From contig ARYC01000386.1 of the NCBI GenBank assembly GCA_000711775.1, forward strand, positions 1-64,000: a DNA stretch of 64,000 nt. The letters run 5' to 3'. Position 1 is the first letter of the stretch. Each line of letters starts with the position of its first letter. This document shows, in pieces, positions 57,452 to 64,000 of the stretch. The notes under the pieces are model-generated. The model was not told the origin of the DNA. It saw only the letters and a list, made by a program, of their open reading frames with translations, and did not search any database. A program made the position numbers and the translations under genes. The DNA is from Oxytricha trifallax. Its lineage: Eukaryota > Ciliophora > Spirotrichea > Sporadotrichida > Oxytrichidae.

Positions 57452-57902
57452 TTTGGGGGGGGGGGAAGTTTCCTGCCCCAAAAGGTAGTTTCCTGCCCCC
57501 ACATTAAATTTTATATTTTTTGCAATAATTTTAATAGAAACAAATAAATTTCAATTTCAATTACCTTAATATTGTACTATACAACATATTATGATATAAA
57601 ATTTCAAGGTACATAATTATTCTTTATCAAATTTTATATTATTAGCAAGGCTAAAATAAGTGTTTTTTTATTAATAATTAATGTAATTATCATTAAATTT
57701 TATATTCATTATCAAGGTAGAAATGATATTTGAAACTAATTTTTTTAAAAAAAACTACATCATAATTGATGTTAAAGATTCTTTGAAAATTATAAAAATT
57801 ACATAATTTTATTTTTGGGGCAGGAAACTACCTTTTTGGGGGCAGGAAACTTCCCCCTTAGGGTGCATATAAAATTTTGGGGCAGTAAACTTCCCCCCCC
57901 CT
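57452..57902. mobile_element. Miniature inverted-repeat element with G-rich arms (~450 bp)
   Basis: The left arm has a run of 11 G then aagtttcctgcccc, then aaaaggtagtttcctgcccc. The right side carries the reverse complements (ggggcaggaaactacc and ggggcaggaaacttcccc), plus a third outer copy ending in nine C. The interior is AT-rich and has no ORF. The structure suggests a non-autonomous TIR element or foldback repeat. It sits in non-coding DNA just left of a TBE. Confidence 0.75.
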
Positions 57903-58124
57903 AAAATTTAATTATAAAGTATGTTGATTACATTTTTATTTCAAATATATGCGTTATAAATTCAAAACCCCAAAACCCTTTCAGTAGTTTGATTGAGTTT
58001 TTGATTGATAAAAGTAGACTATTAGTGCATACTTTATTTGGGTTTTAATAGGGTTTATGTAGGGGTTTAATGTTTAAATATTAGTATTTTAAGTGAGTAT
58101 AATAAGCGAGTTTTTTAAAATATT

Positions 58125-59573
58125 TCACACAAACATAAGCTTAGAGTCATGTGGCAGTTCTCTGAATTTTATCTTTCTAAGTTGATGTTTGATTGTTTCT
58201 ATTGTTTGTTAATTCTCTTAGCTTGGCTTGATAATAGTTGAGTATGCAAGTTCTCTGAGACCTCCATTTATTTTATTTTTATCGAGATATTGTTTGATTC
58301 TTTGCTTAGAATCTCTCTCACCCCTGCAGCTAAAGTAATCGTTTCTTGGCATGTCGCTCTCTATTATTATTACTGCTAGAGCCCAGATATCCCATTAAGT
58401 GTCTCCATCTCTCCAATCCTCTCTCTCTGGGAAATATCCAGGAGTGCCGTATACATTTCCTTATGCAGAGGCTTGCACTCTTTGAGCTCTGTTGAAGTCA
58501 ATAATATAAACTCTAAGAGGCTGAAAGTTCATCATGATGTTCTCTGGCTTTAAGTCTCTATGAACATAACCTAGCTTGTGAAGCTCTTCAATCCCTTCAA
58601 CTATCTGCTATACTATCTAGCTAATTTATCTCTGACATCTATTGTCAGATAAGAATTCTCTGTAAGTCATTTCAAGTAAAGGAAGCCTGAAGGCTACATG
58701 ATCTTTACCAAGTAAAATAGCATCAAGCTAGATGATATGCCTGCACTCATTTAACTTTGCCTTTTAAAGAGCATAATATTCATTAGCAAATTCCATTTGG
58801 AACTTGTCATCAGCAAGGAAGTAATTGAAAGGATATATCTTATAAGCATATTAGTCATCAGTAATGACTCTCTTCTCTATTTTATCTTCAAGAGTGAGGT
58901 AGCTTTCTAGGCAAGAATCTAAGTCAATAATTTTTAATATGGGAATCTTCATTGCCTCTATTTTAACCATGATTTTATTGATCTCAGAGACTGGAAAGTT
59001 CTTGACTGCTTTCTTCATTTTAACTTACTTCTAGACTTCAACTCTAAGAGACTCCACTGGGTTTCTTGATCTTCTCTTTTAGAGGAATCTATTCCCTGTG
59101 GGTTCATGAATAAAGACAAAACTTTAATTGTGCTTTTTCTTTAAGTGCACTTTGAGGTCTCTAGTATGAGAATATGGCTTCTCACAGAACTCACAGACAT
59201 ACTTCCCATCTTTCTTTTAATGCTTGAGATATAACCTTGGCATATCGTTGTGTATATCTCTCAAGTGTCTCTTATAAGTTGACTTGTAAGGGAAAACTTT
59301 ATTGCATTCTTTGCATTAATAGTCAACTTTGGCTGGTATTTATTAATGCTCTATGGCGGGTTGTTTAACCTCCTCCTCAATTTGCACAGCTTCTTTGATA
59401 ACCTCCTACTTAACTTATATTTAAATCTCAAAGCTAGACTGGTCAAAGTTGTCATAAGTAGGCTCCCACTGAGTACAAGCGTCTCTGGTCTCTACTTTTC
59501 TTGGTTGCTGGAATGATAACTTTTATTGACATGATCCAAGTAATGCCGCTCTTCTCAAAAGGTTAGCGCTCAT
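58125..59573 (-). CDS. TBE 57-kDa protein: two C2H2 zinc fingers plus protein-kinase-like domain, intact
   Basis: An open frame of 1449 nt (482 residues) runs from ATG 59573 to TGA 58125-58127, using many TAA/TAG Gln codons. Two C2H2 fingers (C-x2-C-x12-H-x4-H) lie about residues 100-160: CKECNKVFPYKS... and CEFCEKPYSHTRD.... The second half is a Ser/Thr-kinase-like fold: helix LHKLGYVHRDLKPENIMM (catalytic loop intact), IIDFNRAQ where kinases have DFG, VYGTPGYFPERE as activation/APE segment, and DGDTQWDIWALAVIIIES. DFG to DFN may alter metal binding. The zinc fingers suggest DNA binding. The role in TBE excision or regulation is unknown. Confidence 0.9.
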
Positions 59574-59754
59574 TTTAGTTTTCTGATATATTTTATTATA
59601 ATAATGATAAAATCTACCGAGATAAACTAATATAGTAGAGTATAAGACACTCTAGTAGATTCTTTGCTGAGAGGTAAGAAAACGAACTAACCATAAAAGA
59701 CTGTAAGTTGACATATTTTATGAGAATTTTATACATTTTAGTAAATTAAAATAC

Positions 59755-60050
59755 TCCTAACGAAGTTTTGATTCTCTAGGAGGTCCTCCAAATCAGTTTG
59801 AACTTAATTTGGAGGTAAAGTTATTAAACATTTTTTAATTTAATATGCTCCTAATTAAGTTTTAACCTTAAAATTTAACTCAAAATAAAGTTTAAACTTA
59901 ATTTGGAGGACCTCCTAAAATAATTAAACACTATTAGGAGCAATTTAATGGAGAAAGATTGATAAAAATGGAAATCAATCTGTGAAACTTGGAGCAAGTT
60001 TTTCAATGCTTATCCGCATATATTTTCAAGGTTGACCTCCAGTAAGTCCT
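59755..60050. promoter_or_regulatory. Palindromic spacer between divergent 57-kDa and 22-kDa genes
   Basis: Contains aggaggtcctcc (59780 region), an opposing aatttggaggacctcc arm and ctcctaa/ttaggag pairs, plus ttgacctccagtaagtcctcc near 60030. Layout is conserved with 46382-46690. Confidence 0.5.
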
Positions 60051-60146
60051 CCCTATTTAGTAGTAAGACTTTAATAAACTTAGAATGGATATCCATAATT
60101 TTAAATTTAACTAACATTTCTAGAAAGAGGAAGCAAGATACAGTCT

Positions 60147-60919
60147 ATGAATGATGCAATGAAGAGAATTTAATCTCAAGATTTAATAGGAAAATTTCGA
60201 AGTAAAGAGGACCTCTATAGGTACTTGGTTTAGCAACGTAAACTTTTAACAAATACTAATAGATCAACCATAGTTGGATTGTTCTTGCCAACCCAGGAAG
60301 GAACTAAAATCTCATTCTTAAAAGCCTTACTGAGTAAAGAGAAAAAAGCTTTAAGTCTAATGAAATTAGAATGATAGAGATACCAAACTACCCTGAAATA
60401 TCAGTGACAAACCTATATGACGATGCTATGAGTGATCCAGAAGTAGCTCTCTACCTTCCATCAAAGCTACAGCTCTCTAATAAGTTGCCAGAGAGAAACT
60501 TCTTCCTTGGTGTTCTTGCAACTCTGAAACCTGAGTACTTAAATGAAGTTATTTAAGAAGCTCATAAGAAACGATACAGCATCTCTCCTGAAGAAAAAGA
60601 GAAAAAAGGTATTAAAATAAGTGACACCTGGCTGTAGGAACTTCAAAAGCATCCTTTCATCTCAAGTAAGCTTAGTCTTCTAACTTTATAGAAACCTGGT
60701 ACTGCTATATACTTGATGAAAGAGCACAGCAAATTAAACAGAGAGAGAAAGTATAAAGCAAAACATGAATTGAGTAAGAGGCTCTTCAAAGATTTATAAA
60801 GCCAGAAGAGATGAACATAGATGCAGGAGCTGGCACTAAGAGAAGAAACATGGGCCCAAGCAAGAAATAAGAGGAAGAAAGAAAGAGAAGCCAAATCCCT
60901 TTACGGGCAAATTTAATAT
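60147..60919 (+). pseudogene. TBE 22-kDa ORF with frameshifts
   Basis: Begins MNDAMKRIQSQDLIGKFRSK and continues STIVGLFLPTQEGTKISFLK. A one-base shift at the run of six A near 60340 is needed to enter MIEIPNYPEISVTNLYDDAM (60371 on) and LKPEYLNEVIQEAHKK. The tail (MNIDAGAGTKRRNMGPSK) is in yet another frame. The homopolymer site could also be a sequencing error or a programmed slip. Confidence 0.75.
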
Positions 60920-60929
60920 GTGAACTTAT

Positions 60930-61974
60930 TCATTCGTTTAAATCTAAAACTTATTTATATACACAAAATCTCCCTTCTCTTGCGCATACTTTAGCTTTAT
61001 CATCGCTGACTCTCTTAGCAGCACTCTTAATAAAATCAACTGTATCTATCTTCAAGTCGAGCATCAAGTGATATAGTAGAAGTTTCTTGTAATGGCCTTT
61101 CAATAACCCCCAATATAATTAAATTCCATTGAACTGAGGACTGTAGGGAACATTAAATACAGGTGTTATGTTTAGCCTTTATATTCTTTCCTTGTGTCTT
61201 TAGTTTTATGGACAGATAAGTTATCTACAAACAGAATAATATCTTAGTCGGCGTACTAATCTCTAAGCTATTGTAGGAACTTAATGTATTATTCGGTCTT
61301 TATTGAGCGAGGATGGATAAAATAAATCTCGAGGCCATTATCTTCGCTTATTCCACCAAGTATTGCATGAGTTTAAACCTTAACCTTTTAATCATTACTT
61401 CAATGTTCATGTACCTCTTATACCAAGACCTTGATATGAAGGTATTAAAGTGAATACTGCCTCATCAGCGTGTATAAACTTTATATAATGCTCTTAAGCC
61501 CTTTGCATTTAATCAAATATATAATTTAAATTATCCTTATAAAATGGAACATTAAAGTCAATCACTCTTTAATGCGATTGACTGTCTTGTAAGATATTCC
61601 GTTCTTTTTATAAATGTTAGCTATCGACTAAGCAGAGATATGAAGCTCAGGAAATTGGCGATGAAACATCACAGCTCTTTAGGCGAGAGAGAAGTGAGCC
61701 CAATAGTTTAGAGTCTTATCATTAATGAGATAATCAATATGATGCTGCTAAAACTTTAGAGGTCTTTTAGGCTTAGAATTAAGCTGCTATCTCTTTAATT
61801 CAATGCTAATAGACAGTGAGACCTAACAGTAGCAGGAGACTTATGGAGTAACCTTGCTATAGACGTGTAATTAAGGATAGGCTTGAGTTGATCATTATAT
61901 TCATCACATCCATAACGCAACTTAAACAATAAATCTATATACTCACTGTCATAAACAGACCCTAAACCTCGCAT
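60930..61974 (-). pseudogene. TBE 42-kDa transposase, frameshifted, catalytic Glu changed to Gln
   Basis: Starts MRGLGSVYDSEYIDLLFKLR at 61974, with HTH-like LLHKSPATVRSHC. A deletion after ALN (near 61795) and another near 61420 break the frame. First and second catalytic motifs are present (FIHADEAVF; LFVDNLSVHKT). The third reads NGIQLYW, where copy 1 has NGIEFYW: the codon is TAA, Gln in this code, one base from GAA. The protein would be inactive even if the frame were repaired. Confidence 0.85.
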
Positions 61975-62102
61975 ATACTCACTTAAAATACTAATATTTA
62001 AACATTAAAACCCCTACATAAACCCAAATAAAGTATGCACTAATAGTCTACTTTTATCAATCAAAAACTCAATCAAACTACTGAAAGGGTTTTGGGGTTT
62101 TG

Positions 62103-62400
62103 ATTGTCTCCAAGAACTAAAATCCAAGTAAATGAAGAAACTTGTACGAAAATCATTGAATTAATTGCGAAGAAGATTTGGACAAATTTAAAGGAATGTA
62201 AGTTTGGCCAGTATTCCAAATGCTTTTTCAATATGGAATCAATGTAGATACTATTTAAAAACCTTTAAATATTTAATATCCTCGAGTTACATAATCCTAT
62301 TGATCTTTTCGCGAATAAAACTGAAGTAACCACTCCTTTTTAAAAGTAACAACGCTAAATTAAAATTACTTATTTTAATTGAATATATAATCTATCAACA
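62103..62400 (+). CDS. Coding segment right of the TBE, probable continuation of the secreted-protein gene
   Basis: Open frame LSPRTKIQVNEETCTKIIEL then IAKKIWTNLKECKFGQYSKC and FFNMESMQILFKNLQIF, Cys-containing and helical like the segment at 57145-57355. If one ATT is kept, the frame can extend leftwards across the TBE junction (KYMRYK). Another frame is also open here, so the exact reading is not settled. Confidence 0.4.
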
Positions 62401-63478
62401 ACAAGGAAAAAATATATATTCAGTATTATATACTAAAAAGTATAAAGCTTTTTTCATTTTATAAAACAACCATTCTATTTAGAATTAAAAAATCAGATAT
62501 ATATTCTATTATTATATTTATAAATTTTAATCACTAAATAAGAAATATTTTTGTTATAATCTTGAAATTTAATTTTTTTTAGATTTGGATTTTTTAATAT
62601 AATAAAATTATAAATTATATTTCTGATTTTAATGTTAAGATAATTTGCCATAAATAAAAAAGTAATTTATGGGTACCATTACTTTTTAAGAAGGGCGAGG
62701 TACCTTAGTTTAAAATATGAAAAAAAAAGAGTGCGATGAGGTATCTCAAGGTGAAAAAATGAATTGTTTACTATAAATTAAAAGTAAATATGGGAAAATA
62801 ATAAGTAAAAATATCAGTAAAGTTAAAGTTACTTAATAATTTTTTTATTTTTATTGGCATATTTGATAACTTTAAATAAAAGGTATACGAATGAATTAAT
62901 TTTTGTTATTAAATACTCAAGTCTTAGATTTAGCATTTAAATAAATCAAAATACTTTAAGTCATTTTTAGGGTTTTAATTTTTACTCAGTCTTAATAGGG
63001 AGTACATGTCCAAGATTAAAATGAATATAATCATTTATTTAATGAGATTGCAGACGATAAGATAAAAGAATTCTTTTTATTTGAGTCAATTATAGAATGC
63101 TTTGATGCTGACTATTTATTTTATAGGGAAAATTTTCACCTTTAAAATTAAAAAATGAATTTATTTATATTTTATGTAGTCAAAATGTCAAAGTAAACAT
63201 ATAAATAAAACTGTTAAACTATTTATTTTAAAATATATCTTGAAGCAAAATTGAGAAAGTAATTTAAAAATTTAGTATAATTAAAGTTAAGATTATTACA
63301 AGAAAAATTTACAATTCTATTCATTAAAATTAAGATAGCTATAATCATTAGTTAAGTAAAATCTGAAGATCAATATATTGTAATTCATATATTATTTAAG
63401 ATTTTAAACTATTATTAAATGTGTGTAAATTTGTATAATCAAAGATTTAATGACTTTTTTATTATTAAAAATCTTTTA
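62401..63478. other. AT-rich stretch, probably IES or germline-limited
   Basis: No convincing coding island. Open stretches are short and Lys/Ile/Phe-only. Confidence 0.45.
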
Positions 63479-64000
63479 GAAAATACAGGTAAATTTAAAT
63501 TTTTTGAATTTTACAATGGACTCACAAAAGCTGCTAGAATGAAGGGCCTTAATCAGTGCCAGTTCACAAATATAATTTTTCACCATTTTGCTTCAGTAGT
63601 AACATAGTGATCAATACTGATCTGCAGCGTTTACTATTTACGGATAAGAATTTGAACATGATTAATTTTTTATTTTTTCCACCTCCTTAGACTAATTTAT
63701 CGAATATATCATTATAACTATAATTATTATCTCAAATTGAATAAGATTAAATAACTCTCTTAGATCTTTTGATTATAAACTTTTTATTTCGAGATATTAG
63801 TTAACATTTTTCCATTAAAACTTATGAAATAAGTTATACATTTTTTATATCCCCTTATAATTTTCAGAAATTAGTCAGAATGAATTATTTGAGATCTTAA
63901 AAGCCTTGTAATCAGTTGAAAATGAGAAGGAATAGAGATATCCTGAAGTTAGACAATTAGAATAAAAGAGATTCGATGTTGGCTTATAATATATTGTAGA
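63479..64000 (+). CDS. Further coding islands, gene runs off the window
   Basis: 63485-63610 reads FKFFEFYNGLTKAARMKGLN then QCQFTNIIFHHFASVV. 63870-64000 reads EISQNELFEILKALQSVENE, KEQRYPEVRQLEQKRFDVGL, QYIV, open to the window end. AT-rich DNA separates them. They are likely later MDSs of the gene beginning at 56979, but the joins were not resolved. Confidence 0.45.

Larger units (their letters stand above)
57963..62102. mobile_element. TBE transposon, 4.14 kb, complete ends
   Basis: Ends CAAAACCCCAAAACCC and its inverse, ATT on both sides (57960-57962 and 62103-62105), and inverted repeats of about 125-140 bp that differ by one ~16-bp insertion in the left arm. The length matches the ~4.1-kb size known for TBE1. 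Order: 57-kDa (-), palindromic spacer, 22-kDa (+), transposase (-). The 57-kDa ORF is intact while the transposase and 22-kDa ORFs carry frameshifts, so the copy is only partly conserved. Confidence 0.95.

Noticed and set aside
1-64000. Bacterial or mitochondrial origin, tRNA/rRNA genes, CRISPR arrays
   Set aside because: Eukaryote-specific genes (PHF5A, UNC119, ING), GT-AG introns and a nuclear ciliate code exclude this; no tRNA cloverleaf, rRNA core or spaced repeat array was seen.

Overview
The window looks like germline (micronuclear) DNA of a spirotrich ciliate close to Oxytricha/Sterkiella. Four observations support this. (1) TAA and TAG run through otherwise conserved protein-coding frames as glutamine, and TGA is the only stop. 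(2) Conserved genes are broken by short AT-rich segments flanked by short direct repeats (pointers); removing these restores frame and known protein motifs. (3) Three transposons end in C4A4 telomere-like repeats and carry the TBE gene set: DDE transposase, 22-kDa ORF, and 57-kDa zinc-finger/kinase ORF. (4) Genes are small, densely packed on both strands, and separated by AT-rich sequence. Species assignment is inference.

Layout. 1-1377: right part of a TBE transposon. 1.4-5.3 kb: fragmented coding islands, including a 2OG-Fe(II) oxygenase-like gene. 5.35-8.3 kb: two tandem histidine acid phosphatases. 8.5-12.5 kb: an NRDE2-like gene. 13.0-20.7 kb (minus strand): UNC119, a TMC-like channel, a MYND-finger protein and a Q/N-rich protein. 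21.2-24.5 kb: a RhoGAP protein. 24.8-29.1 kb (minus): a Q-rich coiled-coil protein and a long coiled-coil protein. 29.3-30.8 kb: an ING-type PHD protein. 31.0-35.4 kb (minus): a large PHD/extended-PHD protein. 35.5-37.6 kb (minus): AATF/Bfr2. 37.8-38.1 kb: PHF5A. 38.4-40.1 kb (minus): SAMHD1-like. 40.7-42.1 kb (minus): a pterin carbinolamine dehydratase apparently fused to a membrane segment. 42.9-49.05 kb: a gene interrupted by a 5.05-kb TBE. 49.9-53.7 kb: a 3.8-kb element with ~230-250 bp terminal inverted repeats (TIRs) and an unusually GC-rich cargo whose coding pieces lie in mixed order and orientation. 53.7-57 kb: AT-rich DNA with small coding islands. 57.0-64 kb: a putative secreted-protein gene split by a small GC-box inverted-repeat element and a 4.14-kb TBE.

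How the parts relate. Most genes are housekeeping functions from separate pathways (chromatin: ING and PHD/ePHD; splicing: PHF5A; ribosome biogenesis: AATF; dNTP metabolism: SAMHD1; lipidated-cargo trafficking: UNC119; pterin recycling: PCD). In the somatic nucleus they would sit on separate nanochromosomes, so neighbours here do not imply operons. For acid phosphatase 1, UNC119 and the ING gene, the predicted internal eliminated sequences (IESs) and introns sum so that the remaining length is an exact multiple of three. Both complete TBEs are bounded by ATT; for the 43.7-kb copy, keeping one ATT joins two host segments in one open frame, so the transposon behaves like a large IES.

The most unusual region is the GC-rich TIR element at 49.88-53.71 kb. 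Second is the ~640-bp non-TBE coding insert inside the 5-kb TBE. All similarities are by eye from remembered family motifs; no searches were run.
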